Of a DNA stretch of 64,000 nt, positions 35,700 through 44,359 are shown piece by piece. Source of the DNA: Alphaproteobacteria bacterium (GTDB taxonomy: Bacteria > Pseudomonadota > Alphaproteobacteria > DSM-16000 > Inquilinaceae). The position numbers and the translations under genes are program-made. Under the pieces are notes generated by a model. That model made no database searches and was not told where the DNA came from. It was given only the letters and a program-made list of their open reading frames with translations. The number at the start of each line of letters is the position of its first letter. Positions within the stretch are counted from its first letter, which is position 1. The stretch spans positions 62,001 through 126,000 of the forward strand of contig JANQGH010000100.1 of assembly GCA_028277405.1 (NCBI GenBank). The letters run 5' to 3'.

Positions 35700-36301
35700 G
35701 CGAAGCCAGCCCATCCCAAGCGACCCAGCAGGTCGACGCCGCCGCCTGGCGCCGGCTCGGCCTGGAGGCCGGCCCGCTGGTCGTCTTCTTCGTCGTCAAT
35801 CAGGTCTGGGGCATCTTCATCGCCACCGGCTGCTTCATGGTGGCCACGGTCATCGCGGTGGGCCTGTCGCTGAAGCTGGAAAGCCGGCTGCCGATCATGC
35901 CGCTGGTCAGCGCGGTGTTCGTTCTGGCCTTCGGCGGGCTGACGCTGATCCTGGCCGACGATCTTTTCATCAAGATCAAGCCGACCGTCGTGAACCTCTT
36001 GTTCGCCTCGGTCCTGTTTGCCGGGCTGGCCATGGGCCGGTCCTACATCAAGGTGATCATGGGCCCGGTACTGCAGATGACCGACGCGGGCTGGCGAACC
36101 TTGAGCTGGCGCTGGGCGTTTTTCTTCCTGTTTCTGGCAGTGTTGAACGAGATCGTGTGGCGCAACTTCTCAACGGAGTTCTGGGCCGGTTTCAAGCTGT
36201 TCGGCATCATGCCGATCACGCTCTTGTTCGGGGCGGCCCAGGTCCCGCTCTTGATGCGAGACCAGGCCGCCCTTCAGGCAGAAGAAGGCAAGGAAACCTA
36301 A
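35696..36301 (+). CDS. yciB: inner membrane septation protein A (YciB/IspZ)
   Basis: 201 aa polytopic membrane protein of the YciB family, needed for normal envelope and septation in E. coli. The N-terminal LEAGPLVVFFVVNQVWGIFI, the SLKLESRLPIMPLVSAVFVL loop and the WRTLSWRWAFFFLFLAVLNE block are characteristic. ATG 35696 (MSEASPSQ) overlaps the amn stop. ftsY and yciB are neighbours in many alphaproteobacteria. Confidence 0.94.
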   Translation: MSEASPSQATQQVDAAAWRRLGLEAGPLVVFFVVNQVWGIFIATGCFMVATVIAVGLSLKLESRLPIMPLVSAVFVLAFGGLTLILADDLFIKIKPTVVNLLFASVLFAGLAMGRSYIKVIMGPVLQMTDAGWRTLSWRWAFFFLFLAVLNEIVWRNFSTEFWAGFKLFGIMPITLLFGAAQVPLLMRDQAALQAEEGKET

Positions 36302-36313
36302 TCGGCCCCTGGT

Positions 36314-36712
36314 TCAGGCCGCCTCCGGCGCGGCGAACGGCTCCATCTTGTTGAAGTCGACCAGGATGCCGTTGGGGTCGACGATGGCGAAGTGGCGCTG
36401 CCCCCAGGGCTCTTGCCGGGGCGGGATGGCCAGCACGTGGCCCGCCTGCCGCGCCGCCGCGAGCTGTTCGTCGACATCGTCCACCTCGATGGACAGAAAG
36501 GCCGCCCCGGCGTCCGTCACCCGAAACATGCCCAGCGGGTGATCCGGCTTCGGCTTGAAGAAGCCAAGCTGAACGTCCGGCTTGTCACGATGGGACAGCT
36601 GCAGATAGTCCGGTCCGGACATTACGGCCTGAAACCCCTGAGTGGTATAAAACGTCTCTGTGGCAGGAAGATCCTGGCTCGGAAACAGCGGCATGATGGC
36701 GTTTGTCGACAT
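36314..36712 (-). CDS. VOC family protein (glyoxalase/bleomycin resistance-like)
   Basis: 132 aa single-chain vicinal-oxygen-chelate protein with two beta-alpha-beta modules: PLFPSQDLPATETFY at the start and FAIVDPNGILVDF near the end, where Asp and His/Glu ligands or resistance-type binding residues would lie. Expected to work as a dimer. It is divergent from a WYL regulator and shares an operator region with it, so it is probably that regulator's target. Substrate unknown. Confidence 0.88.
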   Translation of the reverse strand: MSTNAIMPLFPSQDLPATETFYTTQGFQAVMSGPDYLQLSHRDKPDVQLGFFKPKPDHPLGMFRVTDAGAAFLSIEVDDVDEQLAAARQAGHVLAIPPRQEPWGQRHFAIVDPNGILVDFNKMEPFAAPEAA

Positions 36713-36782
36713 CCCTCGTATCTCCTGGTCGGGCGGTCATTCGGTCTCAAATCCGGCGCGGCGCCGTTCGGTGAAATGGACT

Positions 36783-36835
36783 ATAGTGACATCCTACTGA
36801 CATCTTGTTGTCAGTAGAGCTATCATAGTGTCAGT
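36783..36835. promoter_or_regulatory. palindromic operator between VOC gene and WYL regulator
   Basis: The gap holds a perfect 9-bp inverted repeat, CTACTGACA (36794-36802) and TGTCAGTAG (36809-36817), separated by 6 bases, plus two flanking part copies of the same word (TAGTGACA near 36784 and TAGTGTCAG near 36827). This is the expected arrangement for a dimeric regulator acting on both divergent promoters. Confidence 0.7.
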
Positions 36836-36838
36836 TTC

Positions 36839-37597
36839 ATGAGACGCGCCGACCGACTGTTCCAGATCATCCAGATCCTGCGCCGACGGGCCGCGGTGAC
36901 CCGTGCCAGTGACCTGGCCGAGGAACTGGAGGTGTCCGTCCGCACGGTCTATCGCGACGTTGCCGACCTGATCGGTTCCGGCGTGCCGATCGAGGGCGAG
37001 GCCGGCGTCGGCTATCTCTTACGCGACGGCTACGACCTGCCGCCGCTGATGTTCACGGTGGACGAGATCGAAGCCCTGGCCCTGGGCGCCAGCATCGTGG
37101 CGAGCTGGAGCGACCCGGAACTCGCCCGGGCGGCGGAGGACGTTCGCGCCAAGATCGGCAGCGTCCTGCCGGAACATCTGCGCGAAGAGTTCGTCTCAAC
37201 CCACCTGATCGCGCCGGAACAGCACTATCGCGCGCCGATCGCGGTCGACATGGCGGGCATCCGCAAATCGATCCGCCTGCGCCGCAAGATCAGGTTGGAC
37301 TATGCGGACGAGGCCGGCGACCGGTCGGAACGGGTGGTCAGGCCGTTGGCGCTGGCCTTTTACGGGCCGGTCTGGGTGATGGTCGCCTGGTGCGAGCTGC
37401 GCAACGATTTCAGAAACTTCCGGCTCGACCGTATGGCTGAAGCCGAAATCCTGGAAACCCGCTTCGCGCCGGAGCCGGGCAAGCGGCTGGCCGACTTCGT
37501 GGCGATCATGCAGCGCTGCGAAGAAGAGGACCGTCGCCGCCCCTGGCAGGGACGCGGACCGCCGTCAAGGCCAGGCGTTCGGCCTCAATTGTCGTAA
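36839..37597 (+). CDS. YafY-type HTH/WYL domain transcriptional regulator
   Basis: 252 aa regulator: N-terminal winged helix (RRADRLFQIIQILRRRAAVT, then LEVSVRTVYRDVADL) followed by a WYL-type ligand-binding domain, with the ALAFYGPVWVMVAWCELRNDFRNFRLDRM segment. Members often sense nucleotides or single-stranded DNA or small ligands. It is divergent from a VOC gene, with a palindromic operator between them, suggesting autoregulation. Its 3' end overlaps the convergent dehydrogenase gene by 13 bases. Confidence 0.92.
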   Translation: MRRADRLFQIIQILRRRAAVTRASDLAEELEVSVRTVYRDVADLIGSGVPIEGEAGVGYLLRDGYDLPPLMFTVDEIEALALGASIVASWSDPELARAAEDVRAKIGSVLPEHLREEFVSTHLIAPEQHYRAPIAVDMAGIRKSIRLRRKIRLDYADEAGDRSERVVRPLALAFYGPVWVMVAWCELRNDFRNFRLDRMAEAEILETRFAPEPGKRLADFVAIMQRCEEEDRRRPWQGRGPPSRPGVRPQLS

Positions 37598-38814
37598 GTG
37601 ACGCGCCAGATCGTGCCTGACGTGTCGTCGGCGATCAGCAAGGCCCCGTCCAGCGTGGCAAGCAGGCCGGTCGGGCGGCCCCAGACCTGCGCGCGTGTGG
37701 CCCCGTCGTCCAGCCGAAAGCCCGTCGCGAACACTTCGTAATCGCCGTCCGGAACGCCGTTGGACATTGGCACGCGCACGACGATGTAGCCGGTCGGGTC
37801 CGACCGGTTCCATGAGCCGCGCAGGGAGACGAAGGCGTCGCCGCGATAGTCCTCCGGGAACATGTCGCCTTCATAGAACACCAGGTCAATCGGCGCGGAA
37901 TGGGACATGAACAACAGATCGGGCTCGATCGTGCGGGCGACCAGGTCCGGTGCACGCTCGGCAAAACCGGGCTGCGGGTTGGGGCCGAGATAGGCGTAGG
38001 GCCAGCCATAGAACCCGCCGTCGCGCACGCGGGTCAGGAAATCGGGCACCAGACCGTCGCCCATGCCATCGCGTTCGTTCACCACCGTGAACAGGTCGGT
38101 CGAACCCGGATAAAACGCCACGCCTATGGCGTTGCGTAGCCCGCTGGCGAAGATCCTGCCCGGCGCCGGCGCCCCGTTCGCCAAGGTAAACTCCATGATC
38201 GTGGCGCGCGGCAAATCCTCGACATCGATGTTGCCGCGCGATCCGACACCGACATAGAACCGGTCGCCGTCGGGATGAAACACAAGGCTGCGGCTCCAGT
38301 GACCAAGACCCGACCCGAACACGCCCAGATCAGTGACCTGTTCCGGCGCCGACGCCGCACGCACGTCGCCCAAGGTGTAGGGAACGCGCCAAACACCGCG
38401 CCCGTCCGCGACGTAGAGAAGATAGCCCTGAACGTCCATGCCATAGGGCACGATCAACCCGCTGACGAAGGTCTGCGCGATCTCCGCGACACCGTCCCGG
38501 TCGGCATCACGCAAGAGGGTGATTACGCCGGCACGGGGCTCCGAGACCAGAATGTCGCCGTTCGGCAGTTCCGCCATCTCGCGCGGATGGCTCAGGTTCT
38601 CGGCGAACAGGGTGGCGCTGAACCCGTCCGGCAGATTGAGCGTCGTGCCCGGCGGGCGGGGCACCGTCTGCGGACCGTTGCGCGCGCTTGCCGTCGCGTA
38701 GGGGGCTGGCAGGTCCGCGACCCGCACCTCGATCTGCTGCCCGACCTGTTGTGCAACGAGCGTCTGCGGCACCAGCAGCAGCGCCGCCAGTGCCAAGCCT
38801 AGAGTCCGCAGCAT
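37585..38814 (-). CDS. sorbosone/glucose dehydrogenase-like exported protein
   Basis: 409 aa periplasmic protein with a signal peptide (MLRTLGLALAALLLVPQTLVAQ). The beta-propeller family signature is seen in LPDGFSATLFAENLSHPREM, VGSRGNIDV, ASGLRNAIGVAFYP, GGFYGWPYAYLG and SWNRSDPTGYIV, as in soluble PQQ-dependent aldose/sorbosone dehydrogenases. Whether PQQ is bound is not shown here. It lies 77 bases downstream of pgk on the same strand. Confidence 0.88.
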   Translation of the reverse strand: MLRTLGLALAALLLVPQTLVAQQVGQQIEVRVADLPAPYATASARNGPQTVPRPPGTTLNLPDGFSATLFAENLSHPREMAELPNGDILVSEPRAGVITLLRDADRDGVAEIAQTFVSGLIVPYGMDVQGYLLYVADGRGVWRVPYTLGDVRAASAPEQVTDLGVFGSGLGHWSRSLVFHPDGDRFYVGVGSRGNIDVEDLPRATIMEFTLANGAPAPGRIFASGLRNAIGVAFYPGSTDLFTVVNERDGMGDGLVPDFLTRVRDGGFYGWPYAYLGPNPQPGFAERAPDLVARTIEPDLLFMSHSAPIDLVFYEGDMFPEDYRGDAFVSLRGSWNRSDPTGYIVVRVPMSNGVPDGDYEVFATGFRLDDGATRAQVWGRPTGLLATLDGALLIADDTSGTIWRVTYDN

Positions 38815-38891
38815 GACAAGTCCCTCCCGGTGTCCAACCCCGCTTTTTCACTTAGGCCGTCAACCAGTCCGAACAAGCAAAGACCAAAGAT

Positions 38892-40085
38892 CTAGGTGGC
38901 CAGCGCCGCCACACCCGGCAACGTTTTGCCCTCAAGCCACTCCAAGAACGCGCCACCGGCGGTCGACACGTAGGTGAAGCGGTCCAAGACGCCGGCCTTG
39001 GCCAGAGCGGCCACCGTGTCGCCACCGCCCGCGACGGACATCAGCGCACCGGCTTCCGTCAGGCGCGCGGCCTCTTGGGCAACCGCGCTCGTGCCCGCAT
39101 CGAAGGGCGCGATCTCGAACGCGCCCAGCGGGCCGTTCCAGACCAGCGTATGGCATTCAGACAGGACGGCCTTCAGGTCGCGAACACTGTCGGGGCCGAC
39201 ATCCAGCATCATGGCATCGCCGGGAATGGCATCGACCGACACGGTCTCGCTCGCCGCGCCCTCCTTGAACTCCTTGGCCACGACGCCGTCAGTGGGCAGC
39301 AGGATGGCACATCCGGCGCCATCCGCCTTGGCCATGATCGCGCGCGCCTCGTCCAGCATCTCGCCCTCGACCAGGCTTTTGCCCATGGCCACCCCCTTCG
39401 CGGCCAGGAAGGTGTTGGCCATACCGCCGCCCAGGATCAGGCGGTCGACCTTGGCCACCAGATTGCCCAGCAGTTCCAGCTTGGTCGAAATCTTGGCCCC
39501 GCCGACCACGGCCGCGACCGGACGCTTCGGCGCCTCCAACGCGGCCCCCAGCGCCTTCAGTTCCGCCTCCATCAGGCGACCGGCGGCCGACGGCAGCAGA
39601 TGGGCGATCGCCTCGGTCGAGGCGTGGGCACGGTGCGCGGTCGAAAAGGCGTCATTCACATAGATGTCGCCCAAGGCCGCCAGCTTCGCCGCAAAGGCCG
39701 GATCGTTCTTCTCTTCCTCGGCGTGAAACCTCAGATTCTCCAGAACCAGCACGCCGCCCTCGCCGATATGGTCGACATTCTGGGCCGCCGCCGGCCCGAC
39801 GCAATCCTTCGAGAACGCGACCGGGGCGCCGAGGATCTTGCCCAGCGCCTCGGCCACCGGGCGCAGCGACATTTCCGGCACCACCTTGCCCTTCGGCCGC
39901 CCGAAATGGCTCATGACCACGATCTTGGCGCCCTTCTGCTCCAGCTCGTGCAAGGTGGGGACCAGCCGTTCCAATCGCGTCGCATCGGTGACATGCCCGT
40001 CCTTCATCGGGACGTTCAGATCTGCGCGCACAAGCACGACCTTGTCGGTGACATCGATGTCGTCGAGGGTCTTGAAGTCAGGCAT
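38892..40085 (-). CDS. pgk: phosphoglycerate kinase
   Basis: 397 aa glycolytic/gluconeogenic kinase. Start MPDFKTLDDIDVTDKVVLVR at 40085. Conserved blocks include VRADLNVPMKDG, MSHFGRPKG, NDAFSTAHRAHAS, the GGAKISTKLELL segment and the C-terminal SVAGGGDTVAAL. gap, fba or tkt are not adjacent. The upstream SDR gene is 103 bases away. Confidence 0.97.
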   Translation of the reverse strand: MPDFKTLDDIDVTDKVVLVRADLNVPMKDGHVTDATRLERLVPTLHELEQKGAKIVVMSHFGRPKGKVVPEMSLRPVAEALGKILGAPVAFSKDCVGPAAAQNVDHIGEGGVLVLENLRFHAEEEKNDPAFAAKLAALGDIYVNDAFSTAHRAHASTEAIAHLLPSAAGRLMEAELKALGAALEAPKRPVAAVVGGAKISTKLELLGNLVAKVDRLILGGGMANTFLAAKGVAMGKSLVEGEMLDEARAIMAKADGAGCAILLPTDGVVAKEFKEGAASETVSVDAIPGDAMMLDVGPDSVRDLKAVLSECHTLVWNGPLGAFEIAPFDAGTSAVAQEAARLTEAGALMSVAGGGDTVAALAKAGVLDRFTYVSTAGGAFLEWLEGKTLPGVAALAT

Positions 40086-40188
40086 TTTTCCTACTGTTTG
40101 GCTGTTCGATCGGGTCCCGGAATTTCGCCGCACACTGGCACGACCAACGCCGCTTCGCAATTGGCGATCGGTGACAAATCAGCGCTGG

Positions 40189-41016
40189 TCAGTCGAGGAA
40201 AAAGTCCGGGTAAGGCGCCTTTGCCGGGTCGACCGCGTAGGCCGAAAGATCCGTGATGCCGGCCGTCGCCAGCACCTCGTCATCGATGAAGAAATTGCCC
40301 GTCGTCGATGCCGCCCGCCGGGTCAGGACGGCATGGGCCGCGTCGGCCACGATCTCGGGCTTTCGGCAATGGGTCGGGTCGACACCCGGCAGCATCTGCA
40401 GGGCGGCCGTGGCGATCGCGGTGCGCGGCCACAGCGCGTTGACCCCGACCCCGTGCTCGGCAAACTCCGCCGCCATGCCCAGGACGCACAGGCTCATGCC
40501 GTACTTGGCCATGGTATAGGCCAGGTGATCCTTGAACCAGCGCGGGTTCAGGTTCAGCGGCGGCGAGATCATCAGAAGGTGCGGGTTGTCCGCCTTCAAC
40601 AGGTGCGGCAGGCAGGCCTGGCTGACGCAATAGGTGCCGCGCGCGTTGACCTGATGCATCAGGTCGAACCGTCGCATCGGCGTTTCCAGGGTGCCGGTAA
40701 GCTGGATCGCGCTGGCGTTGTTGATGCAGACATCCAGCCCTCCGAACCGGTCCACTGCGGCGTCGACACCGTCCTTAACCTGCGCCGGGTCGCGTATGTC
40801 GACGACCAGCGGCAGCGCCGTGCCGCCGGCCCGCTCGATCTCGTCGGCCGCCGTATGGATGGTGCCCGGGAGCTTGGGATGGGGTTTGTCGGTCTTGGCC
40901 GCGATGACGATGTTGGCGCCGTCCTGGGCCGCACGCAGGGCGATGGCCAGCCCGATGCCCCGGCTGGCGCCGGTAATGAAGAGCGTCTTGCCCGCCAGGT
41001 TCCGCTGGTCGTTCAC
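40189..41016 (-). CDS. SDR family oxidoreductase, HSDL2-like
   Basis: 275 aa short-chain dehydrogenase. The NADP-binding motif is TGASRGIGLAIA, NNASAI follows, and the catalytic set includes Ser in MISPPLNLNP and YTMAK (Tyr-x3-Lys). The SPPLNLNPRWFKDH segment is typical of the hydroxysteroid-dehydrogenase-like-2 branch, whose substrates are unclear (fatty acyl or steroid). It sits alone between tRNA-Ala (opposite strand) and pgk. Confidence 0.92.
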   Translation of the reverse strand: MNDQRNLAGKTLFITGASRGIGLAIALRAAQDGANIVIAAKTDKPHPKLPGTIHTAADEIERAGGTALPLVVDIRDPAQVKDGVDAAVDRFGGLDVCINNASAIQLTGTLETPMRRFDLMHQVNARGTYCVSQACLPHLLKADNPHLLMISPPLNLNPRWFKDHLAYTMAKYGMSLCVLGMAAEFAEHGVGVNALWPRTAIATAALQMLPGVDPTHCRKPEIVADAAHAVLTRRAASTTGNFFIDDEVLATAGITDLSAYAVDPAKAPYPDFFLD

Positions 41017-41169
41017 CGACGGCCTCCTGATTTCGTTCGCGATCGAGGACGGTGTAATCTAACCCCGATCACCCGCTTGCGTCATTCCTTGACACGCCTT
41101 TTGGCCTCTGCCATTGAAGGCGCCCTGCGGCGCCGGGCCCCAACCCGGCTTTCAATTTGCCGCGCGGTC

Positions 41170-41245
<76 letters not shown>

Positions 41246-41275
41246 GTTCTCCTAAAGTCGAACCGGTTCCGCCTC

Positions 41276-41304
41276 GGTTCGATCTTTACCCTGCGGCTCC
41301 ACCA
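41276..41304 (+). repeat. degenerate duplicate of the tRNA-Ala 3' end
   Basis: GGTTCGAT (41276-41283) and CGGCTCCACCA (41294-41304) repeat the T-loop and the 3' acceptor end of the tRNA-Ala just upstream (41221-41228 and 41235-41245), with 10 instead of 6 bases between them. The T stem is lost, so this is not a second tRNA. Confidence 0.65.
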
Positions 41305-41342
41305 TTTCATCATACCCGGAGAAGCGACAAGCGCCGTGTCGC

Positions 41343-41380
41343 AAAAAAAAGCCGGCGACCGTCGCTCGGCCACCGGCTTT
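41343..41380 (-). terminator. rho-independent terminator of the fasciclin gene
   Basis: On the minus strand AAAGCCGG/CCGGCTTT arms (41373-41380 and 41348-41355) form a hairpin followed by a run of eight T residues. It lies 25 bases after the stop of the fasciclin gene. Confidence 0.82.
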
Positions 41381-41404
41381 GATGTCTCAACAATCCGCCA
41401 GGGA

Positions 41405-41911
41405 TTACATCGGCGGCAACAGAACCGTGTCGATTACGTGAATGACGCCGTTGCTGGCGTCCACGTCGGCCTGAACAACCGTCGAGGTGCCGTTCAGCAC
41501 GACGCCATCGGTCGCATCGACGGCCAGCAGGCTGCCTTCGACCGTTTCAACCTCGATCACCTGACCAGCCAGATCGGTCGAGAAGACCTCGCCCGGAACC
41601 ACATGGTAGGTGAGGATCGCCACCAGCTGGTCGCGGTTCTCTTCAAGCAGCAGGCTTTCGACGGTGCCCGGGGGCAGGGCCGCGAAGGCTGCGTCCGTCG
41701 GCGCGAACACCGTGAACGGGCCCGGGCTTTGCAGAACTTCCACCAGATCGGCGGTTTGAACAGCGGCAACCAGCGTGTTGAAATCGTCGACCGAGACAGC
41801 CGTTTCGACGATGTCCAGCTCGACCATCTGAGGTTCCGGTGTGGACGATACACAAGCTGCCAAAACGACAGGCGCGGCCGCGAGCACGGCCCACTTAGTC
41901 AGAACGCGCAT
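41405..41911 (-). CDS. fasciclin (FAS1) domain lipoprotein
   Basis: 168 aa protein starting MRVLTKWAVLAAAPVVLAAC at 41911, with a lipobox LAAC, so an anchored lipoprotein. The rest is one FAS1 domain: the H1 region FTVFAPTDAAFAALPPGTVE and the YHVVPGEVF and GVIHVIDTVLLPP (H2) blocks are clear. FAS1 domains serve in adhesion; here the partner is unknown. An inverted repeat GAACA-GAA-TGTTC at 41952-41964 lies about 40 bases upstream. Confidence 0.92.
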   Translation of the reverse strand: MRVLTKWAVLAAAPVVLAACVSSTPEPQMVELDIVETAVSVDDFNTLVAAVQTADLVEVLQSPGPFTVFAPTDAAFAALPPGTVESLLLEENRDQLVAILTYHVVPGEVFSTDLAGQVIEVETVEGSLLAVDATDGVVLNGTSTVVQADVDASNGVIHVIDTVLLPPM

Positions 41912-42045
41912 AAAAATCCCCCTCCGTCTTTGTTTGGGATGAACGACTTTGGAACAGAATGTTCTCAAAGCCTACGCAAGCTTGCCCCGTTTGGATCACA
42001 TTTGGCACCTTACGGTCGCACAAATGCAGTGAAAACCGTATTGGG

Positions 42046-42477
42046 TCAGCCGCCAGCGATAAAACCGCGCAGGTGCTCGGCCTCCGCTTCGGCGTCCTCG
42101 ATCCGTCGCTTGACGACGTCGCCGATCGACACGATGCCGAGCAGGGCGCCATCCGCGACGACGGGCACGTGACGAAAGCGCCCTTCGGTCATCGTCTGCA
42201 TGATCGCTTCGACGCTGTCCGTCCGCTCGCAGGTGATGACGTCGGCCGTCATGAAGCTGCTTACGGGCTGTTCAAGCGCGGCGTGGCCGTCCGCGGCAAT
42301 CGCCTGCACGATATCGCGCTCCGAAATGATGCCGCTGACCGCAACGCCATCCTCGCTGACGACGACGGCGCCGATCTTCTTGTCCGCCAGCATCTTCGCC
42401 GCTTCCTCAAGGTTCGCGTCGGACCGAATGGTCACGACGCCCGTCCCCTTGGTGCGCAAAATGGACTCGACCGACAT
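42046..42477 (-). CDS. two-CBS-domain protein
   Basis: 143 aa protein made of a CBS pair, with IGAVVVSEDGVAVSGIISERDIV in the first and FRHVPVVADGALLGIVSIGDVV in the second. Stand-alone CBS pairs of this kind sense adenine nucleotides. It follows the amino acid transporter permease after 65 bases but need not be part of that operon. No other domain is present. Confidence 0.92.
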   Translation of the reverse strand: MSVESILRTKGTGVVTIRSDANLEEAAKMLADKKIGAVVVSEDGVAVSGIISERDIVQAIAADGHAALEQPVSSFMTADVITCERTDSVEAIMQTMTEGRFRHVPVVADGALLGIVSIGDVVKRRIEDAEAEAEHLRGFIAGG

Positions 42478-42542
42478 GGCAGGAACCCTCCCCAGTTCTC
42501 ACCCTATGCGATTAGCCTAGCCTAGCGTGTCTGGCGGGTCAG

Positions 42543-43310
42543 TCAAACCGATGCTTTTTGGCCCATACCCAACGGCCTGGCGATCAGGCGCTCGATCAAT
42601 GGTGCGCTTTTGCCGTCGTCGCTGCGCTGTCGCAGATAGGGGGTCATGCGGTACTCGGCGAACTGGACGAGTTCGGCCGCCAGCCAGTTGATCAGGAGAT
42701 AGATCGCGCCGGCGACCATGAACACCTCCGGATCATAGGACCGGCTGTAGAGCCGCCGCGCGGCACCGGTGATTTCGATGACCGTGACCGTGCTGGCCAG
42801 CGAACTGGCCTTGACCATCAGGATCACTTCGTTGCCGTAGGCCGGCAGGGCCTGGCGAATGGTCACCGGCATGATCAGGCGCCGGAAGACCATGAGCTTG
42901 GACATGCCGGTGGCACGGGCCGCCTCGACCTGGCCATGGGGCACCGACAGGATGCCGCCGCGCACGATCTCGGCGGTGTAGGCGGTGGTGTTCATCGTCA
43001 GGGCCAGAACCGCGCACCAATAGGGCTCGCGGAAGAAGACCCAAAGGAAGGACTCTCGGACGAAATCGAACTGGGAGAGCCCGAAATAGATCAGGTAGAG
43101 CTGCAGCAGCAGCGGCGTGCCGCGAAAGACGAAGACGTAAACGTAGGCAAAGCCCGATACCAGCCAGTTCTTGGACAGGCGCATCAGCGCCATGCCCGTG
43201 CCGGTCGCGATGCCGATCAGCATGACGAGCACGACGATCTGAACGGTGACCAAGGCCCCGCTCAGCATGGCGTCCAGCCAGACATAGTAGGTGTTGAGGC
43301 GGTCCAGCAT
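42543..43310 (-). CDS. polar amino acid ABC transporter permease (HisM/OccM type)
   Basis: 255 aa inner-membrane permease. Five or six hydrophobic segments are seen and the EAA-like loop is HGQVEAARATGMSKLMVFRRL. RGTPLLLQLYLIYFG is typical of the polar amino acid (PAAT) family. The start ATG 43310 lies only 5 bases beyond the repeat element, and no Shine-Dalgarno sequence is visible in front of it. The same frame remains open into the element (TTG at 43433). It is separated from its partner permease by the element. Confidence 0.92.
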   Translation of the reverse strand: MLDRLNTYYVWLDAMLSGALVTVQIVVLVMLIGIATGTGMALMRLSKNWLVSGFAYVYVFVFRGTPLLLQLYLIYFGLSQFDFVRESFLWVFFREPYWCAVLALTMNTTAYTAEIVRGGILSVPHGQVEAARATGMSKLMVFRRLIMPVTIRQALPAYGNEVILMVKASSLASTVTVIEITGAARRLYSRSYDPEVFMVAGAIYLLINWLAAELVQFAEYRMTPYLRQRSDDGKSAPLIERLIARPLGMGQKASV

Positions 43311-43315
43311 CGCTA

Positions 43316-43580
43316 ATACCAACTTGCGATGATAATGACCCACGTGACCGCGTTGTCTTGTTCGCTGGTCAGGCGCGTGTCGCGCGGTGGTGTGGGCATA
43401 CCATAAGCGGCGCGCAACGCAGCCAGCGGGCAAGACAACGCGGCCTTCGGTGGGGCCAAATGCGCTCCACGGCTGTGTTGCGCCGCTTGCCCGATGCTAA
43501 AGCATCGCGCCGCGCGACGCGCCTTGCCGTGAACCGATTTGGCCGCCATCACATGGGTCATTATCATCGCAAGTTGGTAT
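43316..43580 (-). mobile_element. MITE-like repeat element, family A, copy 2
   Basis: 265-bp relative of the element at 5683, in the opposite genomic direction. Terminal inverted repeats of 32 bp (43316-43347 and 43549-43580) differ at one base. Read on the minus strand it shares the long left block after the repeat (TGGCGGCC, AATCGGTTCACGG) and the internal blocks with GGCCCCACCGAAGGCC and GACACGCGCCTGACCAGCG. It is about 40 bp shorter inside. No transposase. It sits between the two permease genes of one operon. Confidence 0.87.
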
Positions 43581-43586
43581 AACCCC

Positions 43587-44288
43587 TCAGGCCCGCCGCA
43601 CGCCGCGGTTGGCCACACGTTCGGACCGCTGGAAGATGATCTGGCTGAACGTTGTCATCACCAGATACAGCATTCCCGCAGCGATGTAGAAGACGAACGG
43701 TTCGCGTTCGGAGTTGCCGGCGATGCTGGCGATCTGCATCAGCTCCGCCAGGCTGATCACCGAAACCAGGGCCGTGTCCTTCAGGGTCAATTGCCAGACA
43801 TTGCCAAGGCCCGGCAGCGCATAACGCCATAGCTGGGGCAACTTGATGCGAAAGAAGACCTGGCGCGCGCTCAGACCGACCGCCCGTCCGGCCTCGACCT
43901 GACCGGCCGGAATGACCTGCATCGCACCGCGCAGCACTTCGGTGGAATAGGCGCCGGAAATCAGGCCGACGGCCAGAAGACCCGCGAGAAAAGGCGGGAT
44001 TTCCAGATAGCCGGTATAGCCGAACAGGCTGGCCAGATCGATGATCAGCGGGGTCGAGCCGTAGAACAGCAGGTAGATGACCAGCAGTTCGGGCACGCCG
44101 CGAACCACCGTCGTGTAAACCCCGGCGATGCCGCGAAGCAGCCCCGATCCGGACAGCTTCATCGCCGCACCGCCCATGCCGACGACGATCCCGAACAGGT
44201 AGGCGCCGACGGCGAGTAGAATGGTCACGCCGGCGCCGCGGAGCATTTCGTCGCCCCAACCGGTGTCCCCGAAGGTCAGAAGTTCCAT
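43587..44288 (-). CDS. polar amino acid ABC transporter permease (HisQ/OccQ type)
   Basis: 233 aa inner-membrane permease with the family segments VVRGVPELLVIYLLFYG and the EAA-type loop PAGQVEAGRAVGLSARQVFFRI. Its stop codon is 6 bases from the repeat element. It pairs with the permease at 42543 to make the transmembrane channel. It lies 71 bases after the substrate-binding protein gene. Confidence 0.93.
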   Translation of the reverse strand: MELLTFGDTGWGDEMLRGAGVTILLAVGAYLFGIVVGMGGAAMKLSGSGLLRGIAGVYTTVVRGVPELLVIYLLFYGSTPLIIDLASLFGYTGYLEIPPFLAGLLAVGLISGAYSTEVLRGAMQVIPAGQVEAGRAVGLSARQVFFRIKLPQLWRYALPGLGNVWQLTLKDTALVSVISLAELMQIASIAGNSEREPFVFYIAAGMLYLVMTTFSQIIFQRSERVANRGVRRA

Positions 44289-44359
44289 CGCCGCCGAAAG
44301 GTCCGGATCACGTCAGGCCGGTGCGGACGGAGGCTCGGCCGCCCGCACCGGGTGACGGA

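Noticed and set aside
41952..41964. GAACA-GAA-TGTTC palindrome upstream of the fasciclin gene
   Set aside because: A single short inverted repeat with no second copy and no known matching bacterial regulator; listed in the gene entry only.
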